From Marinimicrobium sp038419845 (GTDB lineage Bacteria; Pseudomonadota; Gammaproteobacteria; Pseudomonadales; Cellvibrionaceae): a stretch of 64,000 nt of DNA. The translations under genes and the position numbers were made by a program. The stretch covers positions 124,001 through 188,000 of the forward strand of contig NZ_JBCAQT010000009.1 of assembly GCF_038419845.1 (NCBI RefSeq), given 5' to 3'. The notes under the pieces were generated by a model. That model saw only the letters and a list, made by a program, of their open reading frames with translations. It did not search any database and was not told the origin of the DNA. The stretch's first letter is position 1. Each line of letters starts with the position of its first letter. This document shows positions 31,886 through 40,189 of this stretch, piece by piece.

Positions 31886-32983
31886 TCAGTCGGTCAGGCA
31901 GGCCGGGTCAAACGCATAATCCCCATTGAGCCAGTCCCGCAGCTCGCGTGCTTCGGGTTGGGTGAAGGCCTCGTAGTGGCTTCTGACGCTCTGCCGCTCC
32001 TGCTGGTCCATCTGTGCCAGTCCCCGGTCCTGAAATGTTGCCTGGTCGGCGATCAGTTGCCTGGCCAGGTCCGGGGGGCACTGGGCGTGGCAGGCTTCCG
32101 CAAAAGCTTCCACCGGGCGGTAGCGATCGCCCTCGCGGTAAGCCTGGGGCAGGGTCCGCAGTGGAATTTTTGACAGCGCTGGCTGGTTCATGGGGTTGAC
32201 CGCATGTCCGGCCACCAGCCCCCGCAGCCCGGTATGAGACTCGGGGTAGGCCATCAGTTGCAGCAATTGGGATTTTTCCGCGCTGTCGTTGACCGGGTAA
32301 TTGTCCCACAGAAAGGGTTTGCGCCTGAGCCATTCGCTGACTTCCAGCAGGTGTTCCCTCGGGTAGTCGGTGGAGCAGACTTTGGGGCCGGTCCAGAAAA
32401 CATCCACCTGGTCAGGCAGTTGCCGGCCCAGGGTTTCCCAATAGTGCGCCGGGCGGGCGCCAAAGACTTTTTCCAGGACCGGGTCCAGACTGTAATAGGT
32501 GGGGCATAGAATCAACTGGGTCGCCGATGTGACCTCGGCGGCCGTTGTGGCCAGCTCCGCCTGGCGGAGGGCCAGCTCGGGCAGGTCGCCGCGCATGTCG
32601 TCGAACAGCAGACACAGAATATCGGGCTCCAGCTCGTTGATCCGGCGGACCTTCTGCTCCAGCAGGCGGTGACTCTCGGGAGAGGGCTGGCGATAGAGCT
32701 CCAGGGGGCTCAGGCCGATACCAAACCGGATGCCGGCCTGGCGGTAGGACGCGCGCAGGCGACGGAGCTCATTCCATTCGGGCTCGGGCCAATCCTGTTG
32801 CCACTCCCGACGCAGATAAGGATCGGCTTTGGGGGCGTAGAGGTAGAAATCAAAGTTGTGTTCGGCCAGAAAGCCGGCGTAGTCGCGGCGGGCCGACCAG
32901 GGCCAGTGGCGGCCAAAGAAGCCTTCGATCACGCCCAGGGGCGGAATGGCCGTTACAGATGCCGTTGTTTCGCGGTGCGTCAT
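31886..32983 (-). CDS. GH84-like beta-N-acetylglucosaminidase (O-GlcNAcase homologue), cytoplasmic
   Basis: A 365-residue protein with the GH84 catalytic-barrel landmarks: GVIEGFFGRHW (17-27), YLYAPKADPY with the conserved Lys (48-57), the paired catalytic aspartates in LLFDDMRGD (D128, D129) and the WTGP segment (197-200). GH84 enzymes remove terminal GlcNAc by substrate-assisted catalysis; animal O-GlcNAcase uses the same residues. It is roughly barrel-only and has no signal peptide, so it should act in the cytoplasm, unlike most secreted bacterial GH84 enzymes. The ATG at 32983 is chosen because the upstream extension has no family resemblance. Substrate unknown: GlcNAc-proteins, recycling products or a glycoside. 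Confidence 0.8.
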   Translation of the reverse strand: MTHRETTASVTAIPPLGVIEGFFGRHWPWSARRDYAGFLAEHNFDFYLYAPKADPYLRREWQQDWPEPEWNELRRLRASYRQAGIRFGIGLSPLELYRQPSPESHRLLEQKVRRINELEPDILCLLFDDMRGDLPELALRQAELATTAAEVTSATQLILCPTYYSLDPVLEKVFGARPAHYWETLGRQLPDQVDVFWTGPKVCSTDYPREHLLEVSEWLRRKPFLWDNYPVNDSAEKSQLLQLMAYPESHTGLRGLVAGHAVNPMNQPALSKIPLRTLPQAYREGDRYRPVEAFAEACHAQCPPDLARQLIADQATFQDRGLAQMDQQERQSVRSHYEAFTQPEARELRDWLNGDYAFDPACLTD

Positions 32984-33080
32984 GAGGTTCGGGTGCCTTG
33001 GGTTCCGGGGCTCCAGCTTACCCCTTGAGAGGCCTCGGGAAAAGCCGCTCAAATTGACTTTTTCACCCTAAGTGCTTACT

Positions 33081-33245
33081 ATGCCTGCCTTTTCAGACGA
33101 CGCTCATTTTCTCGCGGCGCCCGCGTTGGTGGCGCTCTCCGAGTTGGGACACCCCGATTCATTCGCGCTGTTTGCCGCCCGGTCAGCCGATGCGCTGGCC
33201 GGCGCGATTGCCCGGTTCAATGCTGGCAAGCGAGTGACAAAATGA
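33081..33245 (+). CDS. Small ORF of 54 codons, unknown
   Basis: The frame opens MPAFSDDAHFLAAPALVAL and ends ...ARFNAGKRVTK at TGA 33243-33245. Its codons end mostly in G or C, like real genes in this window. It could be a genuine small protein (Ala-rich, amphipathic) or the surviving 3' part of a decayed gene. It lies in the divergent gap between the glucosaminidase gene and pgi. No clear ribosome binding site is seen, and no family is recognised. Confidence 0.4.
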   Translation: MPAFSDDAHFLAAPALVALSELGHPDSFALFAARSADALAGAIARFNAGKRVTK

Positions 33246-33328
33246 GTGGTCGGTTCCGTCGGTGGCGACAGTCCCGGCAACAAAACCCGATACCAATGGC
33301 CCGCGGTGGCGGATAGAGAGGTCGTACT

Positions 33329-34978
33329 ATGGCAAGTCCCACCCAGTTTCCCAGTTGGCAAGCGCTTTCCAAAAACGCTCAAACCCTGCGTCAGCGCGAG
33401 CTCAAGTCCCTGTTTGACGAAGATCAGGGGCGCTTCGACGCCTTCTCCATCAAAGCTCCCCAGCTGCTGTTCGACTACTCCAAGAATCTGATCACCGAAG
33501 AGACCCGCAAGGGCCTGCTGGCGCTGGCCGACGATGCCAAGGTCGCCGACTGGCGCGACCGCATGTTTGCCGGCGAGCACATCAATCGCACCGAAGACCG
33601 GGCGGTCATGCACGTGGCGCTGCGGGATCAATCCGGCGAGCCGATCATGATTGACGGTGAAGATGCCCGGCCGCAGATTGAGCGTGAGCTCAACCACATG
33701 CGCGAGCTGGTATCCAGTGTTCGCTCCGGCGAGTGGAAAGGCTTCTCCGGCAAGCGCATCACCGACGTGGTCAGCATCGGCATTGGCGGCTCCAACCTGG
33801 GTCCGCTGATGGTGACCGAGGCGCTGACAGCGTATCAGGACGACACCCTGACAACACACTACGTGTCCAATGTCGACGGTTTCCAGATTGCCCAGGTGCT
33901 GGATCGGGTCGACCCGGAAAGCACCCTGTTCATCGTCGCCTCCAAGACCTTTACCACCCTCGAGACCATCACCAATGCCAACACCGCGCGTGACTGGTTC
34001 CTCAAGGGTGGCGGCAGTGAAGACAGCACCAAACAGCATTTTGTGGCGGTGTCTACCAACGTGAAGAAAGCCGTGGAATTCGGTGTGGCGGAAGAGAATA
34101 TTTTTGAAATGTGGGACTGGGTCGGCGGCCGCTTCTCACTCTGGTCCACCATTGGTCTGCCTATCGCGTTGCAGCAGGGCTTTGAGGCCTTTGAAGAGCT
34201 TCTGCAGGGCGCCTATGAGATGGATCGCCACTTCAAAGAGGCACCGCTGAGCGAGAACGCGCCGGTAATGCTGGCGCTGGTCGGAATCTGGAACCGCAAC
34301 TTTCTGGGCTATCCCGCCCACGCACTGCTGCCCTACGACCAGTGCCTGCACCGTTTCCCGGCCTACATGCAGCAGGCGGAAATGGAAAGCAACGGCAAGT
34401 CCGTCAACTGGGCCGGCGAAACGCTGGAATACCCCAGTGTGCCGCTGATCTGGGGCGAAGTGGGCATCAACGGTCAGCACGCCTTCTACCAGTTTCTGCA
34501 CCAGGGCACTGACATCATTCCGGCCGACTTCATCGGCTCGGTGAAAGGCACGGTGGATGTACCGGGTCACCACGACGCGCTGATGGCCAATATGTTTGCC
34601 CAGACCGAAGCTCTGATGAAGGGCATCGACGCTGACCAGGTCCGGGCCGACCTGAAGGCCAAGGGCATGGATGAGGCGCGCATCGAGGAAATCGTGGCAC
34701 ACAAGGTCCACCGTGGTAACCGCCCGACCAACACCCTGTTGATGGACAAGGTGACCCCGCGCTCACTGGGGGCGCTGATTGCGCTCTATGAGCACAAGAT
34801 CTTTGTTCAGGGCATCATCTGGCAGATTCACTCCTTTGACCAGTGGGGTGTGGAGCTGGGTAAAGTCCTGGCCGCCGGTATTCAGCCCGAGCTGGCTGAA
34901 GGGCAGGCGGTAAGCGACAAACATGATGCTTCCACCCGCAGTCTGATAAACTACTACAAACAAGCAAAGCAACAGTAG
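33329..34978 (+). CDS. pgi: Glucose-6-phosphate isomerase
   Basis: A 549-residue enzyme interconverting glucose-6-phosphate and fructose-6-phosphate. Signatures: VSIGIGGSNLGPLMVTEAL (about 149-167) and the SIS-fold phosphate site VASKTFTTLET; the active-site Glu is in WGGRFSLWSTIG context; PDYDQCLHRFPAYMQQAEMESNGK-like residues appear as LLPYDQCLHRFPAYMQQ; and GQHAFYQFLHQGT supplies the catalytic His. Full length for the family. It starts at ATG 33329. It lies just upstream of the edd-zwf-pgl-eda block, separated by a 363-bp non-coding stretch, and feeds fructose-6-phosphate back into that pathway or into gluconeogenesis. Confidence 0.97.
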   Translation: MASPTQFPSWQALSKNAQTLRQRELKSLFDEDQGRFDAFSIKAPQLLFDYSKNLITEETRKGLLALADDAKVADWRDRMFAGEHINRTEDRAVMHVALRDQSGEPIMIDGEDARPQIERELNHMRELVSSVRSGEWKGFSGKRITDVVSIGIGGSNLGPLMVTEALTAYQDDTLTTHYVSNVDGFQIAQVLDRVDPESTLFIVASKTFTTLETITNANTARDWFLKGGGSEDSTKQHFVAVSTNVKKAVEFGVAEENIFEMWDWVGGRFSLWSTIGLPIALQQGFEAFEELLQGAYEMDRHFKEAPLSENAPVMLALVGIWNRNFLGYPAHALLPYDQCLHRFPAYMQQAEMESNGKSVNWAGETLEYPSVPLIWGEVGINGQHAFYQFLHQGTDIIPADFIGSVKGTVDVPGHHDALMANMFAQTEALMKGIDADQVRADLKAKGMDEARIEEIVAHKVHRGNRPTNTLLMDKVTPRSLGALIALYEHKIFVQGIIWQIHSFDQWGVELGKVLAAGIQPELAEGQAVSDKHDASTRSLINYYKQAKQQ

Positions 34979-35341
34979 AGGCTGTACCCGGTGGCAGAGC
35001 GCCGCCGGGGAGGCCCTATTGGCCATAAGAGGGCGCCCGCAGGCGCCCCGACCGCTGAAACGGAGACATGTGAGAGAACCGGCTGGCATCGAGTGGCAAA
35101 GAATCACGAGAGCCCCCGGAGCATTCGACCGTGAAATTAGCAAGCCAGGCAGGTGAATTCTGACAGCGGGCCCTGATCGCGGGGCCTGTGCGCGGATCCG
35201 GGTGGCCCAGGCCCCCCGGAAATCAGCCCATCCGTGAAAGGATGAGCGCGCGATGTCAGACGACGCCCCCGCTTACAGCATCCCCCTTTGCGGGAGGAGC
35301 CGTCGCGCCTGGCTGGATGTCAAGCAATCTATGGTGCTGAA
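34979..35341. other. Non-coding stretch between pgi and edd, probable leader/promoter region
   Basis: No gene is visible. The region holds a strong hairpin without a T run (GGGCGCC at 35031-35037 with GGCGCCC at 35042-35048) and a second GC hairpin (35169-35173 with 35182-35186). It also has several GGA-containing loops or flanks (near 35063, 35118, 35215, 35238 and 35292) of the kind CsrA binds. It may hold the edd promoter and a structured 5' leader. Confidence 0.4.
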
Positions 35342-37156
35342 ATGACTCACAAAAGACTCTCCGAAATTACCCAGCGGATTATCGACCGAAGCCGCGACAC
35401 CCGGGCCGCCTATCTGGAGCGGATTGAACAGATGCGTTCGGATGGTCCCTCGCGGTCTCGCCTCTCCTGCGGCAATCTGGCGCACGGTTTTGCCTCGGCC
35501 GACGGTGAAGAAAAACAGATGCTTTCCGACAGCAATGCCCCCAACCTCGGCATTGTGACCGCCTACAACGACATGTTGTCGGCCCACCATCCTTATGGTG
35601 ACTATCCCGAAAAGATCAAAAGAACGGCGTTTGAGTCCGGTGTGACCGCCCAGGTGGCCGGCGGCGTGCCGGCCATGTGCGATGGGGTGACCCAGGGCCA
35701 GGACGGCATGGACCTGTCGCTGTTCAGCCGCGACGTGATTGCCATGGCCACCGCGGTATCGCTGTCTCACAACATGTTCGACGGGGCCATGTGTCTCGGT
35801 ATCTGCGACAAGATCGTTCCCGGTCTGATGATCGGCTCACTGTCGTTCGGCCATCTGCCTGTGGTGTTTGTGCCCGCCGGCCCGATGACCCCGGGTCTGC
35901 CCAATGCGGAGAAGGTGAAAGTACGCCAGCTCTTTGCCGAGGGTAAAGTGGGCCGGGCCGAGCTGCTGGAGGCCGAGAGCGCCTCCTACCACAGCCCGGG
36001 CACCTGCACCTTCTACGGCACCGCCAACAGCAACCAGATGCTGATGGAGATGATGGGCATGCAGCTGCCGGGCAGCTCCTTCGTCAATCCCGGCACCGGC
36101 ATGCGCGACAAGCTCACCGAAGCGGCCGTGAAGCAGCTGGTCAAGCTGACCGAGCGGACGGATCAGTACACGCCCATGGCCCAGGTCATCGATGAGAAGG
36201 CGGTCGTCAACGGCATCATCGGCCTGTTGGCCACTGGTGGTTCGACCAACCACGCCATTCACCTGGTGGCCATGGCCCGGGCGGCCGGGGTCCAGATCAA
36301 CTGGCAGGACATGTCCGATCTGTCCGATATCATCCCCTTGATGTGCCACATCTATCCCAATGGCCTGGCCGATATCAACCGCTTCCAGGCCGTTGGCGGC
36401 ATGGGCTTTCTGATCCGCAGCCTGCTGTCGGAAGGCCTGATGCACGAAGATGTCAAAAACATCATGGGCGACAGCATGGCCGAGTACGCCAAGGAGCCCT
36501 TCCTGGAAAACGACGAGCTGGTGTGGCGCGATGCGCCCACCGAGAGTCTGGACGACGACGTGCTCCGGCCCGCCGCCAAGGCCTTCAGCCCCACCGGTGG
36601 CATGAAGCTGCTCAAGGGCAATATGGGTCGCTGTGTCATCAAGGTGTCGGCCGTCAAGCCCCAGAATCGCGCCGTCAAGGCGCCCGCCAGGGTGTTTTAC
36701 CGCCAGGAAGATCTGCAGGCGGCGTTCAAGGCCGGCGAACTGGATCAGGATTTCGTCGCCGTGGTGCGCTTCCAGGGGCCCCGTGCCAACGGTATGCCCG
36801 AGCTGCACAAGCTGACTCCACCGCTGGGGGTCCTTCAGGATCGTGGCTACAAGGTGGCCCTGGTCACCGATGGCAGGATGTCCGGTGCCTCTGGTAAAAT
36901 CCCCGCAGCAATTCACCTGACACCGGAAGCGCTGGATGGGGGTCCCATTTCGCTGGTGCAGGACGGGGACATGATTGAGCTGGACGCTGAAGCCGGCACC
37001 CTGGAATTGCTGGTGTCGGAAGAAGAGCTCAAAGCACGCAAGCCCGATCAATCGGATATCTCGGCCAGTCATTACGGCACGGGCCGTGAACTGTTCGCGC
37101 CCATGCGCGCCGAGGTGGGGCTGGCAGAAGAGGGTGCCACGGTTTTCCGCTGGTAG
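35342..37156 (+). CDS. edd: Phosphogluconate dehydratase
   Basis: A 604-residue [4Fe-4S] enzyme of the IlvD/Edd family that dehydrates 6-phosphogluconate to 2-keto-3-deoxy-6-phosphogluconate, the first step unique to the Entner-Doudoroff pathway. Readable: VTAYNDMLSAHHPY, GGVPAMCDGVTQGQDGMDLSLFSRD, the iron-sulfur ligand regions CLGICDK and GTCTFYGTANSNQM, and the C-terminal VTDGRMSGASGKIPAAIHLTPEA. The ATG at 35342 (MTHKRLSEITQRIIDRS) is chosen; an open frame extends upstream without resemblance. It is the first gene of edd-zwf-pgl-eda, with 65 bases before zwf. Confidence 0.97.
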   Translation: MTHKRLSEITQRIIDRSRDTRAAYLERIEQMRSDGPSRSRLSCGNLAHGFASADGEEKQMLSDSNAPNLGIVTAYNDMLSAHHPYGDYPEKIKRTAFESGVTAQVAGGVPAMCDGVTQGQDGMDLSLFSRDVIAMATAVSLSHNMFDGAMCLGICDKIVPGLMIGSLSFGHLPVVFVPAGPMTPGLPNAEKVKVRQLFAEGKVGRAELLEAESASYHSPGTCTFYGTANSNQMLMEMMGMQLPGSSFVNPGTGMRDKLTEAAVKQLVKLTERTDQYTPMAQVIDEKAVVNGIIGLLATGGSTNHAIHLVAMARAAGVQINWQDMSDLSDIIPLMCHIYPNGLADINRFQAVGGMGFLIRSLLSEGLMHEDVKNIMGDSMAEYAKEPFLENDELVWRDAPTESLDDDVLRPAAKAFSPTGGMKLLKGNMGRCVIKVSAVKPQNRAVKAPARVFYRQEDLQAAFKAGELDQDFVAVVRFQGPRANGMPELHKLTPPLGVLQDRGYKVALVTDGRMSGASGKIPAAIHLTPEALDGGPISLVQDGDMIELDAEAGTLELLVSEEELKARKPDQSDISASHYGTGRELFAPMRAEVGLAEEGATVFRW

Positions 37157-37221
37157 TGAGAGCCCGGCGGGTCAGACCGGCCGGGGCCAACCGCAAGCAC
37201 AGAATATAAGGTTTTTAATCC

Positions 37222-38700
37222 ATGCTCGAAGCATTTGATTTTGTAATATTTGGCGGTGCCGGTGACCTGGCTCTGCGGAAACTGATTCCCGGTATGTATC
37301 GGGCCTATTGTAATGACGAGTTGCCCGAGGGCACCCGGATCTTTGGGACCAGTCGCCGCGAAGAGGATATTACCCAGTACCACCAGAAAGTGCGGGCGGC
37401 GGCCGAAGAGCATCTGCGCGAAGGCGAGTTCGTCGCGGAAAAATGGGATCAGTTTGCCAAGTGCGTTCATCCCCTGTTTCTCGATATTGCCAACCACGAC
37501 GAGAACTGGGAAAAAATGGCCGAGACGCTCAAAGCCGGCAACAAGCAGCGCGTTTTCTACCTCTCAACTCCTCCCAGTGTTTTCGGTGTCTGCTGCAAGC
37601 ACATTGCAGAGAGTGATTTGATCAGTCCGACCACCCGGGTCGTGGTTGAAAAACCCCTGGGCTATGACGCCCAGTCCGCCGAAGCCATCAATTCGGAAAT
37701 CGCCGAGTATTTTGAAGAGAGCGCGATTTACCGCATTGACCACTATCTGGGCAAAGAAACCGTCCAGAATCTCCTGGCGCTGCGTTTTGCCAATGGCATT
37801 TTCGAGCATCTGTGGGATGCCAAAACCATCGATCACGTGCAGATCAGCATCTCGGAAACCGTCGGCCTGGAAGGTCGCGCCGGTTTCTACGACGGTGCTG
37901 GTGCGCTGCGCGACATGGTGCAGAACCACCTGCTCCAGCTCTTGTGTCTGGTCGCCATGGAGTCGCCCAATAAGCTGACCGCCGACAGCATCCGCTCGGA
38001 AAAAATCAAGGTGCTCGAATCACTGCGCCCGCTCAAGGGCGATGCGGTCAAGTGGCATACCGTGCGCGGCCAATACGTGGCGGGTGAAATGAACGGCGAA
38101 TCGGTGCCGGGCTACCTGGATGAACTGGGTAAGGAAAGCACCACCGAGACCTTTGTCGCCATTCGCGCCCACATCGACAACTGGCGCTGGTCGCGGGTGC
38201 CGTTTTACCTGCGCACGGGTAAGCGGATGGAAAAACGCTGTGCGGAAATCGTCATTCAGTACAAAGACGTCTCCCACGAAGTCTATCCCAGCTCAGCCGG
38301 GCCCCTGTCGCCCAACCGCCTGGTGATCCGTCTGCAGCCGGAAGAGAGTATCCAGATGGTGCTGATGTCCAAGAATCTGGAAAAGCATGACACCGAGTTG
38401 TTGCCGGTTGCGCTGAACCTGAATCTGGCCGAAACCTACAAACACTTTGTCAGTGATGCCTACAAGCGTCTGATGCTGGATGCGGCGGCGGGTGATCCCA
38501 GCCTGTTCATTCACCGTGCCGAGGTCGATGCCGCCTGGGCCTGGATCGATCCCATCATTGAAGCCTGGCAGCGTCCGGAAAACCGGCCGTTGGCCTATGC
38601 CGCCGGCAGCAACGGCCCGGAGGCCTCCGAAGAGTTGCTCAGCGGTGATGGCTGTCACTGGTTCAATATTGATGATCTCCTGCCGGAAGGGAAAGGGTAA
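37222..38700 (+). CDS. zwf: Glucose-6-phosphate 1-dehydrogenase
   Basis: A 492-residue NADP-linked enzyme oxidising glucose-6-phosphate to 6-phosphogluconolactone. Dinucleotide-binding loop DFVIFGGAGDLALRKL (about 5-20), active-site RIDHYLGKETVQN (about 171-183) with the catalytic His, and the coenzyme/structural NRLVIRLQP-type strand. Normal length. Its TAA overlaps the ATG of pgl (TAATG at 38698-38702), so the two are translationally coupled. The pathway order zwf, pgl, edd, eda is represented in one gene cluster. Confidence 0.97.
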   Translation: MLEAFDFVIFGGAGDLALRKLIPGMYRAYCNDELPEGTRIFGTSRREEDITQYHQKVRAAAEEHLREGEFVAEKWDQFAKCVHPLFLDIANHDENWEKMAETLKAGNKQRVFYLSTPPSVFGVCCKHIAESDLISPTTRVVVEKPLGYDAQSAEAINSEIAEYFEESAIYRIDHYLGKETVQNLLALRFANGIFEHLWDAKTIDHVQISISETVGLEGRAGFYDGAGALRDMVQNHLLQLLCLVAMESPNKLTADSIRSEKIKVLESLRPLKGDAVKWHTVRGQYVAGEMNGESVPGYLDELGKESTTETFVAIRAHIDNWRWSRVPFYLRTGKRMEKRCAEIVIQYKDVSHEVYPSSAGPLSPNRLVIRLQPEESIQMVLMSKNLEKHDTELLPVALNLNLAETYKHFVSDAYKRLMLDAAAGDPSLFIHRAEVDAAWAWIDPIIEAWQRPENRPLAYAAGSNGPEASEELLSGDGCHWFNIDDLLPEGKG

Positions 38701-39404
38701 TGCTCGAAGAGAAATTGTTTGAAAACCGTGAAGCGCTGCTGGCGGCCCTGCAGGAAGACTGTGTGGCAGCGCTGCAGGCGGGATTGGATGAGCGCGAGCA
38801 GGCCAGCTTTCTGGTCTCCGGCGGCAGTTCGCCCGCTCCTTTGTACCAGCGTCTGAGCCAGATCGCGCTGGACTGGCAGAATATCCATGTGGCGCTGGTG
38901 GATGAGCGCTGGGTTGAGCCGGGCCACGCGAAAAGCAATCAGTCATTTGTCGAGAAAAACCTGTTGCAGCATCAGGCGGCCACGGCTCCGTTTACTGCCA
39001 TGAAAAACTCGGCGGGCAACGCTGACGAGGGTCTGGCGGAGTGCGAAAAAAGCTATCAGACGCTGCCTTCCCCCTTTGATCTCACCATCCTGGGTATGGG
39101 GCCGGACGGTCACACCGCTTCGCTGTTTCCGGAAGCCGAAGGGCTGGATCAGGCGCTGAGCACCGATGCGTTGTGTGCGGCGATCAATGCCCACCAGAGC
39201 GACGTTACCGGTGAGTATACCGAACGCATGACACTGAGCCTGGCCGGTCTTCTGAACTCCCGTCGGTTGGTGCTGCTGATTACCGGCGATGAAAAACTAC
39301 AGGCCCTGAGAGCCGCACAGGCGGGTGACGATGTTCGCACCATGCCCGTGCGCGCCGTACTGCAGCAGACGCGTGTACCGATTACGCTCTACTGGGCGCC
39401 TTGA
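38700..39404 (+). CDS. pgl: 6-phosphogluconolactonase
   Basis: A 234-residue hydrolase opening 6-phosphogluconolactone to 6-phosphogluconate. It has the NagB/Pgl fold: FLVSGGSSPAPLYQRL (about 38-53), VALVDERWVEPGHAKSNQSFVEKNLL (about 64-89) and LGMGPDGHTASLFP (about 130-143, the catalytic region), which together distinguish devB-type Pgl from glucosamine-6-phosphate deaminase. The start overlaps the zwf stop by one base, showing coupled translation. eda begins about 50 bases after its stop. Confidence 0.95.
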   Translation: MLEEKLFENREALLAALQEDCVAALQAGLDEREQASFLVSGGSSPAPLYQRLSQIALDWQNIHVALVDERWVEPGHAKSNQSFVEKNLLQHQAATAPFTAMKNSAGNADEGLAECEKSYQTLPSPFDLTILGMGPDGHTASLFPEAEGLDQALSTDALCAAINAHQSDVTGEYTERMTLSLAGLLNSRRLVLLITGDEKLQALRAAQAGDDVRTMPVRAVLQQTRVPITLYWAP

Positions 39405-39453
39405 GAATCTTGAGAGTATTGTCCAATCAACCCAATCAATGAGGAAAGCAACT

Positions 39454-40086
39454 GTGGCTTTAAGTATCGATAAAATTCTCCAGGTCGCGCCCGTGGTCCC
39501 GGTGATGGTGGTGGAGCGTCTGGAAGATGCGGTGCCGCTTGCCCGGGCACTGTATAACGGCGGCCTCAAGGTGCTTGAAATCACCTTGCGTACCCCCGTG
39601 GCCCTGGAAGCGATCAGCGCCATGGTCAAAGAACTGCCGGATGACGCCGTGATCGGCGCCGGCACCATCGTCACCCCGGACGATCTGCAAAAGGCCGTGG
39701 ATGCCGGCTCCAGTTTTCTGGTGAGCCCCGGCACGACTCCGGCACTGATCGAAGCCGCCAAGGCCAGCTCCGTGCCGTTGTTGCCCGGTATTGCCACACC
39801 CAGTGAGGCCATGAACCTGCTCACCCAGGGGTTCAAGTACCTCAAGTTTTTCCCGGCTGAGTCCGCCGGCGGTGTGTCCATGGTGAAATCCATTGGTGGT
39901 CCGCTGCCGCAGATCACTTTCTGCCCGACCGGTGGCATCAATCTGGCCAAGGCGCCCGAGTACCTGGCGCTGCCCAATGTCGCCTGTGTGGGCGGTACCT
40001 GGATGGCCCCGAAAAATCTCATCGCCGAAAAGCGCTGGGATGAAATTGAAAAGCTGGCGCGCGAGGCAGCGCAGCTGGAGCGTTGA
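39454..40086 (+). CDS. eda: KDPG aldolase (2-keto-3-deoxy-6-phosphogluconate aldolase)
   Basis: A 210-residue class I aldolase splitting KDPG into pyruvate and glyceraldehyde-3-phosphate. Visible: VPVMVVERLEDAVPLARAL, LEITLRTPVALEAI, VIGAGTIVTPDDL with the catalytic Glu/Thr region, FLVSPGTTPALIEAA, and the Schiff-base Lys in FKYLKFFPAESAGG. GTG at 39454 is preferred because GAGGAAAG stands eight bases upstream; an ATG at 39439 would sit inside that ribosome binding site's shadow and is the alternative. The product glyceraldehyde-3-phosphate is the substrate of the next gene's enzyme, gap. Confidence 0.95.
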   Translation: MALSIDKILQVAPVVPVMVVERLEDAVPLARALYNGGLKVLEITLRTPVALEAISAMVKELPDDAVIGAGTIVTPDDLQKAVDAGSSFLVSPGTTPALIEAAKASSVPLLPGIATPSEAMNLLTQGFKYLKFFPAESAGGVSMVKSIGGPLPQITFCPTGGINLAKAPEYLALPNVACVGGTWMAPKNLIAEKRWDEIEKLAREAAQLER

Positions 40087-40132
40087 TTGCCAGAGTGACG
40101 CTTTTGAACATCAGATCTATCGAACGGACTGT

Positions 40133-40163
40133 TTTCGACACCAAATTTGTTAATTTCGATACC
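40133..40163. promoter_or_regulatory. Direct repeats TTTCGAYACC upstream of gap, 21 bp apart
   Basis: TTTCGACACC at 40133-40142 recurs as TTTCGATACC at 40154-40163, a spacing of two helical turns, in the AT-rich gap between eda and gap. A protein binding the same face of the DNA would fit. The regulator is unknown; it does not match the HexR palindrome as I recall it. Confidence 0.4.
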
Positions 40164-40189
40164 GAATCAATCAATCAGGAGATAAATGA

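Noticed and set aside
35837..37072. A 411-codon minus-strand frame inside edd
   Set aside because: Antisense shadow of a well-supported gene; composition rather than homology explains it.
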